Origin: Pseudomonadota bacterium
GTDB lineage: Bacteria > Pseudomonadota > Gammaproteobacteria > Burkholderiales > Thiobacteraceae
Reading direction: 5' to 3'
NCBI GenBank assembly: GCA_021812385.1
Contig: JAKANO010000016.1
Coordinates: 1-64,000 of the forward strand
DNA: 64,000 bases
The position numbers and the translations under genes are program-made. The number at the start of each line of letters is the position of its first letter. Within the stretch, counting starts at the first letter, position 1. The notes under the pieces are model-generated. The model did not search any database. It was not told where the DNA came from and saw nothing but the letters and a program-made list of their open reading frames with translations. Below are positions 9,721 through 20,283 of the stretch, one piece after another.

Positions 9721-10482
9721 GTGCCTTTAGATGCTTTGATTTTTGATGTGGATGGGACGCTTGCCGATACCGAGCGCGATGGCCATCGTTTGGCCTTTAA
9801 TGCGGCCTTCAGCGAGTTTAATTTGGACTGGGTATGGGATGTTCCTACCTATGGCAAATTATTGGCTGTGACGGGCGGAAAGGAGCGTATGCAGCATTAC
9901 GTTAATACCCTACGCCCGGATTTTGTTAAGACCAAGGATTTTGAAGATTTGATCGTGCAACTGCATCGGGCTAAAACGCGGCATTATACCGAGCTGCTCG
10001 CGCAGGGTGGAATCCCGTTACGGCCAGGGGTTAAACAGCTATTGAACGAAGCGCGAAATCAAGGCGTGCGTTTGGCGATTGCAACCACCACCACGCCGGA
10101 GAATGTAAGCGCGTTGTTGACGCACAGCCTGGCTCCTGGCTCAGAATCGTGGTTCGAGCAAATCGGCGCGGGTGATATCGTACCTGCCAAAAAGCCTGCC
10201 CCGGATATTTATCATTGGGTATTGCAAAAGATGGACCTTAAACCCACGCAATGCCTGGCTTTCGAGGATTCGGAGAACGGTATTCTGGCGAGTCGGGGTG
10301 CCGGCTTGAAAACTGTGGTGACGATTAACGACTATACCGCAGATCATGATTTCACCGGCGCGACGGTGTTGTTGAGTGATTTAGGTAGTCCCGAGACGCC
10401 AATGCAGGTGCTGAGCGGCTCGGCGCACGGCAAAACTTATGTGGATCTCGAATTACTCCGGACGTGGCACGCCGAGTCTTAA
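9721..10482 (+). CDS. HAD-IA family phosphatase, CbbY-like
   Basis: The protein (253 residues) is a haloacid dehalogenase-superfamily phosphatase. The nucleophile motif [15 protein letters not shown] is at residues 9-23. Motif II ([10 protein letters not shown]), the motif III lysine ([10 protein letters not shown]) and motif IV (LAFEDSENG) are all present, with an alpha-helical cap between motifs I and II. The sequence is close to CbbY, which dephosphorylates xylulose-1,5-bisphosphate, a Rubisco inhibitor. Assignment to that substrate is an inference because no Calvin-cycle gene lies nearby. GTG is the start, 6 nt after a good AAGGAG. Confidence 0.85.
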   Translation: MPLDALIFDVDGTLADTERDGHRLAFNAAFSEFNLDWVWDVPTYGKLLAVTGGKERMQHYVNTLRPDFVKTKDFEDLIVQLHRAKTRHYTELLAQGGIPLRPGVKQLLNEARNQGVRLAIATTTTPENVSALLTHSLAPGSESWFEQIGAGDIVPAKKPAPDIYHWVLQKMDLKPTQCLAFEDSENGILASRGAGLKTVVTINDYTADHDFTGATVLLSDLGSPETPMQVLSGSAHGKTYVDLELLRTWHAES

Positions 10483-11333
10483 TCGGCATGCAGTTTATTT
10501 GCATGCAGCGTGTTCTGCAGCAAGGTTGCAATGGTCATGGGCCCAACGCCGCCCGGTACTGGCGTAATCCAGCCAGCACGCTTTTTCGCTTCATCGAATT
10601 CCACATCACCGCAAATCGAGCCATCCGCTATGCGGTTGATGCCGACATCAATGACGATAGCGCCTTGTTTGATCCAGTCGCCTTTGACCATCTGCGGCTT
10701 GCCAACGGCAACGACTAAAACCTCTGCAGTGCGGACATGATCGGCTAGGTTGCGAGTAGCGCTATGTGTCACTGTCACCGTACAACCGGCCAGTAAAAGC
10801 TCCAGCGCCATGGGGCGACCAACAATGTTGGAGGCGCCAACCACGACGGCATTCAAACCGCGCAAATCAACGCCAGTCGATTTAAGCAGCGTCATTGCGC
10901 CATAGGGCGTGCAGGGCCGCAACATGGGATTACGCTGCGCTAAGCGCCCGATGTTGTAGGGATGAAAGCCATCCACATCCTTGTCGGGTCGAATCCGCTC
11001 GATCACATCAGGTTCGGCGATGTGCGCCGGCAAGGGCAATTGCACCAGGATGCCGTCAATGCTGGTATCTGCATTCAACTGATCGATGAGTGCTAGCAAT
11101 TCCGACTGCTTCGTAGCGGCTGGAAGGTCATGCGCAACCGACCGAATGCCGGTGCGCTCACAGGCTTTGCGCTTATTTCGCACATAGATCGCGGAGGCTG
11201 GATTGTCGCCAATCAGTATCACCGCTAATCCTGGCGCACGTTTTCCGGCGGCAATGCGCAGGGAAACCTCTTGGTGAATTTCTTCAAGTAGTTGATCGGC
11301 AATCAGTTTGCCGTTGATGATTTGTGCTGTCAT
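10479..11333 (-). CDS. folD: bifunctional methylenetetrahydrofolate dehydrogenase/cyclohydrolase FolD
   Basis: FolD interconverts 5,10-methylene-, methenyl- and 10-formyl-tetrahydrofolate with NADP. The 284-residue protein has [14 protein letters not shown] with the catalytic lysine, the [10 protein letters not shown] motif, [11 protein letters not shown], the nucleotide-binding [15 protein letters not shown], and the C-terminal [19 protein letters not shown]. The ATG at 11333 is preferred over an in-frame TTG four codons upstream, because GAAG is well placed ahead of it. The stop overlaps the end of the convergent CbbY-like gene by 4 bp. Confidence 0.95.
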   Translation of the reverse strand: MTAQIINGKLIADQLLEEIHQEVSLRIAAGKRAPGLAVILIGDNPASAIYVRNKRKACERTGIRSVAHDLPAATKQSELLALIDQLNADTSIDGILVQLPLPAHIAEPDVIERIRPDKDVDGFHPYNIGRLAQRNPMLRPCTPYGAMTLLKSTGVDLRGLNAVVVGASNIVGRPMALELLLAGCTVTVTHSATRNLADHVRTAEVLVVAVGKPQMVKGDWIKQGAIVIDVGINRIADGSICGDVEFDEAKKRAGWITPVPGGVGPMTIATLLQNTLHANKLHAD

Positions 11334-11400
11334 GTATGGCTTCAATTAAAAAGTGTAATCATCGCATTGCTCGCAGTGCCTACTCAAGCGCCTGCTTGCA

Positions 11401-11429
11401 TTGATTTTTTTGTCAGTCACGGCTATAGT
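11401..11429 (+). promoter_or_regulatory. probable promoter of the tRNA cluster
   Basis: TTGATT (11401-11406) and TATAGT (11424-11429) with 17-bp spacing lie about 50 bp before tRNA-Pro on the same strand. Confidence 0.45.
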
Positions 11430-11480
11430 TCGTTTGCCCTGAATTTAGCAAGTGCATTTTTGTTCTCGGTGTTTCATAAA

Positions 11481-11557
11481 CGGGGTGTAGCGTAGCCTGG
11501 TAGCGCGCCTGCTTTGGGAGCAGGATGTCGGGAGTTCAAATCTCTCCACCCCGACCA
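11481..11557 (+). tRNA. tRNA-Pro (anticodon TGG)
   Basis: CGGGGTG pairs with CACCCCG in the acceptor stem and CCA is encoded. The anticodon stem CCTGC/GCAGG encloses loop TTTGGGA with TGG at 11515-11517. It is the first of three tRNAs in one short cluster. Confidence 0.97.
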
Positions 11558-11623
11558 ATTTTTCGCTGAAATCTTTCAATAGTTTTCCGCAATAGTTTTT
11601 CTTCGGTGTTAACCCGGTACGAT

Positions 11624-11700
11624 CTGCCCGTAGCTCAACCGGATAGAGCACCAGCCTTCTAAGCTGGGGGTTACAGGTTCGATTCCTGTCGGGCAGGCCA
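11624..11700 (+). tRNA. tRNA-Arg (anticodon TCT)
   Basis: The acceptor stem is CTGCCCG/CGGGCAG with an encoded CCA. Anticodon stem CCAGC/GCTGG holds loop CTTCTAA with TCT at 11658-11660, reading AGA/AGG. The T arm is ACAGG-TTCGATT-CCTGT. Confidence 0.97.
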
Positions 11701-11787
11701 CTCTAAATCTTGATTTTCCATGCCTGTTGGCCCATAATTGCCGCCTTCTTTGCGCAGCCGATTTAATTGGGTTGTGTGCATGATCAT

Positions 11788-11864
11788 GGCGGCGTTAGCT
11801 CAGTTGGTAGAGCACTGGATTGTGATTCCAGTGGTCACCGGTTCGAACCCGGTACGTCGCCCCA
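11788..11864 (+). tRNA. tRNA-His (anticodon GTG)
   Basis: The eight-pair acceptor includes the extra G at -1 (11788) opposite C73 (11861), the hallmark of tRNA-His. Anticodon GTG is at 11822-11824 in stem CTGGA/TCCAG, and CCA is encoded at 11862-11864. Confidence 0.97.
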
Positions 11865-11878
11865 TTTATTTTCCTCAT

Positions 11879-12328
11879 TTATTCTTTGTGCGTACGCACT
11901 AAACGTTGTTTCTCGCGCTGCCAATCCCGCTCTTTTTCCGTCTCGCGGATATCATGTTTTTTCTTGCCCTTGGCCAAACCAATTTCCAGCTTTATCCGGC
12001 CGCGCGTGTAGTGGATGTTGAGTGCGATCAGGGTGTAGCCGGCGCGTTCCACTTTGGCGATCAAGCGCTGAATCTCTTCGGCATGCAGCAAAAGCTTACG
12101 GGTACGCGTAGGGTTGGGATGAACATGCGTCGAAGCGGTGGGCAGTGGACTAATATGCGAGCCGATCAAAAACAGCTCGCCATGATTGATAATCACATAA
12201 GACTCTTTGAGCTGCGCACGACCAGCGCGGATCGCTTTTACTTCCCAGCCTTCTAGGGCAATGCCTGCCTCGAATTTTTCTTCGATGAAGTAATCGTGAA
12301 AGGCTTTTTTGTTCTGAACGATAGACAT
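11879..12328 (-). CDS. smpB: SsrA-binding protein SmpB
   Basis: SmpB (149 residues) binds tmRNA and is required for trans-translation rescue of stalled ribosomes. The sequence shows [38 protein letters not shown] (in part), GSHISP, the LLLHAEEI helix and the basic C-terminal tail [17 protein letters not shown]. The frame stays open far upstream, but the ATG at 12328 gives the family N-terminus and overlaps nothing. The extension runs into the divergent ratA gene and is rejected. Confidence 0.95.
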   Translation of the reverse strand: MSIVQNKKAFHDYFIEEKFEAGIALEGWEVKAIRAGRAQLKESYVIINHGELFLIGSHISPLPTASTHVHPNPTRTRKLLLHAEEIQRLIAKVERAGYTLIALNIHYTRGRIKLEIGLAKGKKKHDIRETEKERDWQREKQRLVRTHKE

Positions 12329-12421
12329 CGGGGAAATGAAATCAGGGGCGAAATCGCGTATTCTACCAGCTTTACAAAATGCTTTTGCGTCCGGCCTCGC
12401 GCTGGACCGGTCGGTAGAATA

Positions 12422-12856
12422 ATGGCGCTCGTTGAAAAATCGGTATTGGTTGGGTACTCCACGCAGCAGATGTTCGATCTGGTGGATCAGATAGAAGACT
12501 ATCCGCAATTCCTGCCTTGGTGCGGTGGAACCAGCATTAAAATCCGCCAAGATTCCTTGGTGGTTGCAACGATTCAAATTGATTATCTGCAGCTCAAGCA
12601 AAGTTTTACCACGGAGAATACCAGCCAAGCACCGCATACAATCCAGATGCGTTTGCACGAAGGCCCCTTTCAACAGCTGGATGGCCTATGGCGGTTTACG
12701 GAACTCAATCAAGAGGCGTGCAAAGTGGATTTGCGCTTGCATTATGAATTTTCCAGTAAATTGATAGAAAGTTTAGTCAATCCTGTTTTTAGTTTAATTG
12801 CGGGTACCCTGGTAGATGCGTTTGTCGCGCGCGCGGAGAAAATATATGGCGGATGA
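12422..12856 (+). CDS. ratA: RatA/COQ10-family START-domain protein
   Basis: This 144-residue protein belongs to the polyketide cyclase/COQ10-like START fold. The hallmark is [15 protein letters not shown] near residues 23-37, and the C-terminal amphipathic helix carries [19 protein letters not shown]. In E. coli RatA is described as a toxin that blocks 70S assembly, while COQ10 relatives bind ubiquinone. The sequence alone does not decide between these. It lies divergent to smpB and overlaps the next gene by 11 bp, the conserved smpB / ratA-ratB arrangement. Confidence 0.88.
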   Translation: MALVEKSVLVGYSTQQMFDLVDQIEDYPQFLPWCGGTSIKIRQDSLVVATIQIDYLQLKQSFTTENTSQAPHTIQMRLHEGPFQQLDGLWRFTELNQEACKVDLRLHYEFSSKLIESLVNPVFSLIAGTLVDAFVARAEKIYGG

Positions 12857-13169
12857 GATACAAGTTGAAGTAGCTTACGCGCTTCCTGAACAGCAAATCA
12901 TTTTGACACTCAAAATTTCAGCAGGCGCCACGGTGGAAGATGCGATCAAGCTTTCGGGAATATTGGAACGTTTTCCCGAGATTCAGTTGGCGCAGGCCAA
13001 AGTCGGAATTTTTTCTAAATTGACCAAACTGGATAGCGTATTGCGCGACAAAGACCGTGTGGAAATTTACCGTCCTTTGATTGCAGACCCTAAGGAAGTA
13101 CGGCGCAAGCGTGCAGAAGAAGGAAAGGTGATGAAAAAAGGCGGAGGAGAAATGCCGGCTGAGGTTTAG
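12846..13169 (+). CDS. ratB: RnfH/RatB family ubiquitin-fold protein
   Basis: A small (107 residues) beta-grasp protein of the RnfH family (UPF0125). [51 protein letters not shown] (in part) and a Lys/Arg-rich tail are typical. Its function is unknown. In E. coli the homologue is paired with ratA. ATG at 12846 lies inside the 3' end of ratA, so the two are translationally coupled. Confidence 0.88.
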   Translation: MADEIQVEVAYALPEQQIILTLKISAGATVEDAIKLSGILERFPEIQLAQAKVGIFSKLTKLDSVLRDKDRVEIYRPLIADPKEVRRKRAEEGKVMKKGGGEMPAEV

Positions 13170-13172
13170 TGC

Positions 13173-13625
13173 TTATTGGCACCATTCTGTGACGGCTTTT
13201 CGTGCCTTTTCTATGGCTGCGGCGCGTTGTGTCGCATCCATATAGCTACGCCCGGTTTTTTCATCATAAGTATAAGCGGGTGCGATGCTTTCAAGCTGAC
13301 TGAGATTTTGTTTGGCCTTTTCACAGTTGTCGCGTTTCGTTTTAGCGTCCTGAGCTTCTTTTTGTCTTTTGGCTTCACTTTCAGCCGCGCTTGCTTGGCG
13401 TTTCTTGTATTCGAGTTCTTTTTCTTGCCAACTTTTTGCAGCCTCTGGGTTAGTGCTCGTGGCAGGCCGATTCGGGATTTCTAGGGTTGCTTCGGATTTG
13501 GTTTTGCCGCTGGCAGGCTGGTCGGAATAATGCACCTTGCCTTGTTCGTCCACCCATTTAAATAGCTCTGCATTTACTGGCGTTGCACTCAGTAACAAGA
13601 CGGTTAAGCCTAACAGCGTTTTCAA
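13173..13625 (-). CDS. exported DUF4124-domain protein
   Basis: From TTG at 13625 the 150-residue protein has a signal peptide (LLGLTVLLLSATPVNA) and then the DUF4124 motif LFKWVDEQGKVHYSDQP. After that come a long charged helical stretch (about 60-100, probable coiled coil) and a C-terminal part with two cysteines. The TTG is chosen because GGAG lies 8 nt upstream. Longer starts would lie inside the terminator hairpin of the preceding gene. DUF4124 proteins are periplasmic and their role is unknown. Confidence 0.75.
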   Translation of the reverse strand: MKTLLGLTVLLLSATPVNAELFKWVDEQGKVHYSDQPASGKTKSEATLEIPNRPATSTNPEAAKSWQEKELEYKKRQASAAESEAKRQKEAQDAKTKRDNCEKAKQNLSQLESIAPAYTYDEKTGRSYMDATQRAAAIEKARKAVTEWCQ

Positions 13626-13641
13626 TGACGGGACTCCAAAC

Positions 13642-13669
13642 AAACAGGCCATCTTGCGATGGCCTGTTT
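13642..13669 (-). terminator. terminator after the small lipoprotein gene
   Basis: AAACAGGCCATC (13642-13653) pairs perfectly with GATGGCCTGTTT (13658-13669) around a 4-nt loop. Read on the minus strand it follows the lipoprotein stop by about 10 nt and ends in TTTGTTT, so transcription into the DUF4124 gene is at least reduced. Confidence 0.75.
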
Positions 13670-13679
13670 TATTAATCAC

Positions 13680-14006
13680 TTAAAATTCGCCTATTTTCTC
13701 AATAGGATATTTCTTTTGCTCAAGCCCGAGTTTGGCGTGAGCGCTTGCGGCTTTTGCAAGTTTGATAGTGGCTGCGCTATCGCCCTTAGCGGCTGCTGCT
13801 TTGGCGTTTTTCAGTTCGTCTGCTGCGGTTGTCCATAACGCACCGGCTTTATGTGCATCTTTCACATCGGCTTCAGCCCAAGATAAGGCAATCTTCGCTT
13901 CATCGTTGAGCTCTGCTTTGGCAGCAGCAGGCGGGGTGGTTTGACAAGCGCTTAAGCTTAAAGAAAGCAAGCCGGCAGCAACAACAGCAAGAAGTGACTT
14001 TTGCAT
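13680..14006 (-). CDS. small lipoprotein, SoxXA-binding-protein-like
   Basis: The 108-residue protein has a lipoprotein signal peptide with lipobox LSAC (Cys21). The mature part is mostly Ala/Lys-rich helix: SWAEADVKDAHKAGALW, ADELKNAKAAAAKGDSAATI and KAASAHAKLGLEQ. This pattern resembles the small SoxXA-binding (SoxK-like) lipoproteins found in sulfur-oxidising and other Betaproteobacteria. The match is by general pattern only and no sox gene is in the window. It is followed by its own terminator. Confidence 0.7.
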   Translation of the reverse strand: MQKSLLAVVAAGLLSLSLSACQTTPPAAAKAELNDEAKIALSWAEADVKDAHKAGALWTTAADELKNAKAAAAKGDSAATIKLAKAASAHAKLGLEQKKYPIEKIGEF

Positions 14007-14121
14007 TGTGTAATTCTCCTTTGGTTGGGGTGGCAGTTTTAATAACTAAAAAATATTATCAGCCCTAGACCAAAACATACCTGTTTCAGCTAAATTCGTC
14101 AATTCTTTAACGGAGGCTTGA

Positions 14122-15666
<1,545 letters not shown>

Positions 15667-15677
15667 AGACTGATCCC

Positions 15678-15736
15678 ACGGCGGCGCTGAAATCCAAAGA
15701 AAATCCCTTCTTTGATTTTTGCGCCGTTGTTTTTTT
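15678..15736 (+). terminator. hairpin with T-run between guaB and guaA
   Basis: ACGGCG (15678-15683) pairs with CGCCGT (15722-15727). Inside it, AAATCCAAAGAA (15690-15701) pairs with TTCTTTGATTT with one bulge. Then comes TTGTTTTTTT. It looks like a complete intrinsic terminator or an attenuator ending 18 bp before the guaA start. Confidence 0.6.
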
Positions 15737-15753
15737 ACGGGTAACAAATCAAT

Positions 15754-17319
15754 ATGGCTCACGACAAAATCCTTATCCTCGATTTCGGTTCTCAATATAC
15801 CCAGCTCATTGCGCGCCGCGTGCGCGAAGCCAGCGTTTATTGCGAACTGCATCCGAATGACGTCACCGAACAGTTCATTCGCGACTTCAACCCCAAGGGC
15901 ATCATCCTCTCCGGCGGGCCATCTTCCGTCTACGAAGAAGAAACGCCGCGTGCGCCGGATTGTGTCTTCACCATGGGTGTGCCAGTGTTGGGCATTTGCT
16001 ATGGCATGCAGACCATGGCGGCGCAATTGGGCGGCCAGGTAGAGAGCGCGGCGAAACGTGAATTCGGTTACGCCGAAGTGCGCGCGCGCGGCCATTCAGC
16101 ATTGTTGCGCGATATTCAAGATCGCGCCAACGAAGAAGGCCATGCCTTCCTCGACGTGTGGATGAGCCACGGCGATAAAGTCACTGCGATGCCGTCGGGT
16201 TTCAAGGTGATTGCCGACAACGCCGCCACGCCGATTGCCGGCATGGCGGATGAGGCGCGGCATTTCTACGGCGTGCAGTTTCACCCGGAAGTCACGCATA
16301 CACTGCAAGGCAAGGCGCTGATCCAGCGCTTCGTGCACGATATCTGCGGCTGCGGCAGCGATTGGAATATGCCGGACTACGTGGAAGAAGCCATTGGTAA
16401 AGTGCGCTCCGAAGTCGGCGCGGATGAAGTCATTCTCGGTCTCTCAGGCGGTGTCGATTCCTCGGTGGTGGCGGCCTTATTGCACCGCGCCATCGGCACG
16501 CAACTCACCTGCGTGTTTGTCGACAACGGCTTGCTGCGGCTCAACGAGGCCGAGCAAGTGATGGAAACCTTCGCCAAAAATTTGGGCGTCAAAGTCATCC
16601 ATGTCGATGCGACGAGCGAATTCATGACCCCGCTCACCGGCGTGACCGATCCGGAGCAAAAGCGCAAAATCATCGGCCGCGAATTTGTCGAGGTATTCCA
16701 GCACGAAGCCGCGAAATTGCCGAATGCAAAATGGTTGGCGCAAGGCACCATCTATCCGGATGTGATCGAATCCGCCAGCGCAAAAACCAAGAAAGCGCAC
16801 ACCATCAAATCGCATCACAATGTCGGCGGCCTGCCGGAGTCGCTGCACTTGAAGCTCTTGGAACCGCTGCGTGAATTATTTAAAGACGAGGTGCGCGAAC
16901 TCGGCGTCGCCTTGGGCTTACCGCACGACATGGTGTATCGCCACCCTTTCCCCGGGCCGGGTTTGGGCGTGCGCATTCTGGGCGAGGTGAAGAAGGAATA
17001 TGCCGACTTATTGCGCCGCGCCGATGCAATCTTCATCGAAGAGCTGCGCGCCTCCGGCTGGTACGAGAAAACCTCGCAAGCCTTCGCGGTGTTCCTGCCG
17101 GTGAAATCGGTGGGGGTGATGGGCGACGGCCGTACTTACGATTACGTGGTTGCCTTGCGCGCCGTACAAACGCAAGACTTCATGACCGCCCATTGGGCCG
17201 AGCTGCCGTATACCTTGCTGGGTAAAGTCTCGAATCGCATCATCAACGAAGTGCGCGGCATTAACCGCGTCGTCTATGACATCTCCGGCAAGCCGCCGGC
17301 GACGATTGAGTGGGAATAA
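15754..17319 (+). CDS. guaA: glutamine-hydrolysing GMP synthase
   Basis: GuaA converts XMP to GMP with ATP and glutamine. The 521-residue protein has an N-terminal class I glutamine amidotransferase ([17 protein letters not shown], nucleophile motif [10 protein letters not shown], and the His-Glu of QFHPEVTHT). The ATP pyrophosphatase domain has P-loop [15 protein letters not shown] near residues 229-243, and a C-terminal dimerisation domain ends in PPATIEWE. It follows guaB, so both last steps of GMP synthesis are encoded together. Confidence 0.98.
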   Translation: MAHDKILILDFGSQYTQLIARRVREASVYCELHPNDVTEQFIRDFNPKGIILSGGPSSVYEEETPRAPDCVFTMGVPVLGICYGMQTMAAQLGGQVESAAKREFGYAEVRARGHSALLRDIQDRANEEGHAFLDVWMSHGDKVTAMPSGFKVIADNAATPIAGMADEARHFYGVQFHPEVTHTLQGKALIQRFVHDICGCGSDWNMPDYVEEAIGKVRSEVGADEVILGLSGGVDSSVVAALLHRAIGTQLTCVFVDNGLLRLNEAEQVMETFAKNLGVKVIHVDATSEFMTPLTGVTDPEQKRKIIGREFVEVFQHEAAKLPNAKWLAQGTIYPDVIESASAKTKKAHTIKSHHNVGGLPESLHLKLLEPLRELFKDEVRELGVALGLPHDMVYRHPFPGPGLGVRILGEVKKEYADLLRRADAIFIEELRASGWYEKTSQAFAVFLPVKSVGVMGDGRTYDYVVALRAVQTQDFMTAHWAELPYTLLGKVSNRIINEVRGINRVVYDISGKPPATIEWE

Positions 17320-17326
17320 GTAAAGG

Positions 17327-17368
17327 GAGCAAGGGATAATCCTGGCGTTTGGCTTATCCCTTGTTGCT
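17327..17368. terminator. stem-loop between convergent guaA and the phosphomutase gene
   Basis: AGCAAGGGATAA pairs with TTATCCCTTGTTGCT across a 14-nt loop between two convergent genes. There is no T-run, so its role as a terminator is only suggested by position. Confidence 0.45.
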
Positions 17369-17376
17369 CAACATCG

Positions 17377-18753
17377 CTAAAACGGCAAAGCGAGCGTTGG
17401 CGCTACTTCCTTAATCACGCGCCGGAAATCATCCTGAATCCGCTTCAACGCCTCGGTATTGTCCGCTTCGAAACGCAGCACGATGACAGGCGTGGTGTTG
17501 GAAGGACGCGCCAAGCCGAAACCATCCGGGTATTCCACGCGCAAGCCATCCAGCGTAATCACTTCATCTGCGCCGGTGAATTTTGCGGTTTGCTGTAGTT
17601 TGTTCATCAGCGTGTAGTGCTCGCCCTCGGGCATCGTAATATTCAGCTCGGGCGTGTTCACGGTATCGGGCAGGCCATGTAGGGTGGCGTTGATGTCGGC
17701 TTGCTTGGAGAGGTATTCGAGCATGCGCGCACCGGCGTACAGGCCGTCGTCGAAGCCATACCAGCGCTCCTTGAAAAAGATATGGCCGCTCATTTCGCCG
17801 GCGAGCAGGGCGCCGGTTTCTTTCATTTTGGCTTTAATGAACGAGTGGCCGGTTTTCCATAGCGTAGGTTTGCCGCCGCGCTCGCGAATCCAGCCGAACA
17901 GCTTGCGCGTCGATTTCACGTCGAAAATAATTTCCGCGCCGGGATTGCGCGAGAGCACGTCGGCGGCGAACAGCATGAGTTGGCGGTCGGGGAAAATAAT
18001 GCGCCCGTCTTTGGTCACGATGCCCAAACGATCGCCGTCGCCATCGAAGGCCAGGCCGATCTCGGCATCGCTGGATTTAAGCTTGGCAATCAGGTCTTGC
18101 AGATTTTTCGGTTGCGAAGGATCGGGGTGATGGTTGGGAAAATTTCCGTCCACTTCGCAAAACAGCTCGCTCACTTCGCAGCCCATTTTCTTGAATAGGG
18201 TCGGGGCATAGGCACCAGCCACGCCATTGCCGGCGTCGATGGCGATCTTCATGGGGCGGCTCAGCTTGACGTCCGAAACGATGCGCTCGATGTAGGTTTT
18301 GGCAATGTCTTGTTGCGCGTAACTGCCGTTGCCGTGGCTCAGGTCGTTTTTTTCTAAACGCTCGCGTAGGCCTTGAATGATTTCGCCCGCCAGCGTTTCG
18401 CCGCCCAATACCATTTTCAAGCCGTTGTAGTCGGGCGGATTATGGCTGCCGGTGACCATCACCGCCGAGTTGGTTTTGAGCGCATACGCGGCGAAATACG
18501 TCATGGGTGTTGCCACCATGCCCACATCGATGACGTTGATGCCGGCCTTCTGAATGCCGCGGGCTAAAGCTTGCGAGAGTTCGGGGCCGGAGAGTCGGCC
18601 ATCGCGGCCGATCACAATCGTATGCTGCTTGCGCGCAACGGCTTCGGAGCCGATGGCATGGCCAATGGCTTCAACAATTTCCGCCGTGAAGGTTTTGCCG
18701 ACGATGCCGCGAATATCATAGGCTTTGAAGATTTCTTTGGGATAGCTGCTCAT
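17377..18753 (-). CDS. phosphomannomutase/phosphoglucomutase
   Basis: This 458-residue alpha-D-phosphohexomutase, AlgC-like, interconverts hexose 1- and 6-phosphates for LPS, exopolysaccharide or GDP-mannose synthesis. It has KAYDIRGIVG at the N-terminus, the phosphoserine loop TGSHNPPDYNG (Ser103), the metal loop FDGDGDRLG, the sugar-binding GEMSGH loop and a phosphate-binding C-terminal domain (RPSNTTPVIVLRFEA). Length and motif order match bifunctional PMM/PGM. It is the last gene of the 20.2-17.4 kb minus-strand run. Confidence 0.93.
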   Translation of the reverse strand: MSSYPKEIFKAYDIRGIVGKTFTAEIVEAIGHAIGSEAVARKQHTIVIGRDGRLSGPELSQALARGIQKAGINVIDVGMVATPMTYFAAYALKTNSAVMVTGSHNPPDYNGLKMVLGGETLAGEIIQGLRERLEKNDLSHGNGSYAQQDIAKTYIERIVSDVKLSRPMKIAIDAGNGVAGAYAPTLFKKMGCEVSELFCEVDGNFPNHHPDPSQPKNLQDLIAKLKSSDAEIGLAFDGDGDRLGIVTKDGRIIFPDRQLMLFAADVLSRNPGAEIIFDVKSTRKLFGWIRERGGKPTLWKTGHSFIKAKMKETGALLAGEMSGHIFFKERWYGFDDGLYAGARMLEYLSKQADINATLHGLPDTVNTPELNITMPEGEHYTLMNKLQQTAKFTGADEVITLDGLRVEYPDGFGLARPSNTTPVIVLRFEADNTEALKRIQDDFRRVIKEVAPTLALPF

Positions 18754-18802
18754 TCATCAGTCCTTGTTGGTGTTTATGGGATTATGCCGGGAATAGCGCA
18801 AA

Positions 18803-19768
18803 TCAACCATCTTGCTGTTGGGTGAAGAAACTCAAAACGCGCTTGGGCAGCCAATTCAGCTTGCCGGGAAAAGGGCCGCTGACAAACCCGACATGCCCTC
18901 CCTGTTGCGTGAGGTCGAGCGTGATGTGCGGACTCAGCAGGGCTTGTTCCAGATAAGTGCCGGCAGGCAGGAAGGGGTCGTTATGCGCATGTACGATCAG
19001 CGTGGGAACCGCAATCGAATTGAGCCAAGGCTTGCTGCTGGCGCGCAGCCAATAGTCATCGGCATTACGATAGCCATGCATCGGCGCAGTATAGAGATCA
19101 TCGAAAGCATGCAGGGTGTTAGCGGCGCGCAAAGCCTGCGGGGTAATCGGCAGCCGGTGGGCATGAATTTTTTCTTGGGTCTTGCGGCGCAAGGTGCGCA
19201 AGAAGTGCCGAGTGTAGCTGTAGCGATTAAAACCCTGATCGAGACGCGCGCCGGCATTGGCCAAATCTACCGGGGCGGAAATCGCGGCGGCAGCCGCTAG
19301 GATTTGCTGCGCTTCGAGCCCGGACTCCCCTAGAAATTTGAGCAAAGCATTGGCGCCGAGCGAGATGCCGACTGCGTACAGCGGCTGTGAATTCGCTTGT
19401 GTTTTCAGGTGGGTTAAAACCATGTTGACTTCGGCGCTGTCGCCGGAGTGATAAGCGCGCGCCAAGCGATTGGGCGAACCGGAACAACCACGAAAATTAA
19501 CCGCTACGCCACGCCAACCATGTTGGCGCAAGGTATCCATCATAGCCAGCGCATAGTGGCCTTGCGAGCTGCCTTCCAGACCATGAAATAAGACGAGTAG
19601 TGGCTTATCAGGTGCGCCATCAACCCAATCCAAATCCAGAAAATCGCCATCCGCCAATTCCCAGCGTTCACGCCGATAGATCACCCGCGGTTTAGGCGCA
19701 AACAAGGAAGCGTAAATGGTTTGCAGATGCCCGCCGGGAAGCCACCAGGGGGCGCGGAAAGGCGTCAT
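18803..19768 (-). CDS. YheT-family alpha/beta hydrolase
   Basis: The 321-residue cytoplasmic hydrolase opens with the family signature PWWLPGGHLQTIYA. It has the oxyanion HGLEGSSQGHYA, the nucleophile elbow GISLGANA (Ser136), the acid in HAHNDPFLP and the histidine in QQGGHVGFV, so the catalytic triad is complete. YheT proteins are putative esterases with unknown substrate. It starts 2 bp after the NTF2-like gene on the same strand, so the two are an operon. Confidence 0.9.
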   Translation of the reverse strand: MTPFRAPWWLPGGHLQTIYASLFAPKPRVIYRRERWELADGDFLDLDWVDGAPDKPLLVLFHGLEGSSQGHYALAMMDTLRQHGWRGVAVNFRGCSGSPNRLARAYHSGDSAEVNMVLTHLKTQANSQPLYAVGISLGANALLKFLGESGLEAQQILAAAAAISAPVDLANAGARLDQGFNRYSYTRHFLRTLRRKTQEKIHAHRLPITPQALRAANTLHAFDDLYTAPMHGYRNADDYWLRASSKPWLNSIAVPTLIVHAHNDPFLPAGTYLEQALLSPHITLDLTQQGGHVGFVSGPFPGKLNWLPKRVLSFFTQQQDG

Positions 19769-19770
19769 GG

Positions 19771-20178
19771 TTAATGTAAGGCTTGGTTGCTATGGTCTAT
19801 CTCAGCCGACGGCGCGGGGCTGGCATGATGCGTGAGCATGCGCCAGCCATGTGCGCCCATGCGATAGATATTGGTAGAAACGATGGGCGCAACGCGTTTG
19901 CCGCTGCCGACTTCGATGTTCTCGTTGACAATCAGGGCGACAAGGTCGTCTTGAGCATAGCGCTGGAGAGCCTCGACCGAAATGCGCATGTCCACGCCGC
20001 CGGTGAAAATCTCGCGCCAGCCATGCGTGACCGCATCGTGGCCGTGCAGTGCCGGCGCCATGGGATGGATGCACAGGATGTCATCGCTGGTATCCCAAAC
20101 GCGCATCATCGCATCGAGGTCGTTTTGCTCGAAAGCATGGTAAAACGCGAGTTGCGCTTCTTCTGGAGTTGTAAACAA
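19771..20178 (-). CDS. NTF2-fold SnoaL-like protein
   Basis: The protein (135 residues) has the NTF2/SnoaL-like pattern: helix EEAQLAFYHAFEQNDLDAMMRVW, DILCIHPMAPALHGHDAVTHGWREIF (in part), then antiparallel strands ending WRMLTHHASPAP. Such proteins are small cone-shaped enzymes or binding modules, and this subgroup (DUF4440/SnoaL_3) has no defined activity. It is cotranscribed with the YheT hydrolase and divergent from hemN. Confidence 0.8.
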   Translation of the reverse strand: MFTTPEEAQLAFYHAFEQNDLDAMMRVWDTSDDILCIHPMAPALHGHDAVTHGWREIFTGGVDMRISVEALQRYAQDDLVALIVNENIEVGSGKRVAPIVSTNIYRMGAHGWRMLTHHASPAPSAEIDHSNQALH

Positions 20179-20230
20179 TATGGGCTCACTGGAGGTTAGA
20201 AATACGCTAGGCGATGGAAGGGATCAATAC

Positions 20231-20252
20231 TATAATGGATATGTATGTCCAT
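20231..20252 (+). promoter_or_regulatory. hemN -10 element and overlapping palindrome
   Basis: A perfect TATAAT at 20231-20236 overlaps the imperfect palindrome ATGGATATGTATGTCCAT (20235-20252). No convincing -35 is visible 17 bp upstream, as expected for an activated promoter. The palindrome could be an operator but matches no site I know. Confidence 0.4.
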
Positions 20253-20283
20253 TTATCGTAGCCTCTACAGATAGAGCCGCAGT

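Noticed and set aside
12329-12673. 115-codon N-terminal extension of smpB
   Set aside because: It overlaps the divergent ratA gene. The normal SmpB N-terminus begins at 12328.
13626-13679. Longer start of the DUF4124 gene at 13679
   Set aside because: It would place the N-terminus in the terminator hairpin of the preceding gene and disrupt the signal peptide. TTG at 13625 has a good GGAG.
20221-20236. FNR box upstream of hemN
   Set aside because: Only an ATCAA half-site is present. The TTGAT partner at 4-bp spacing is missing.
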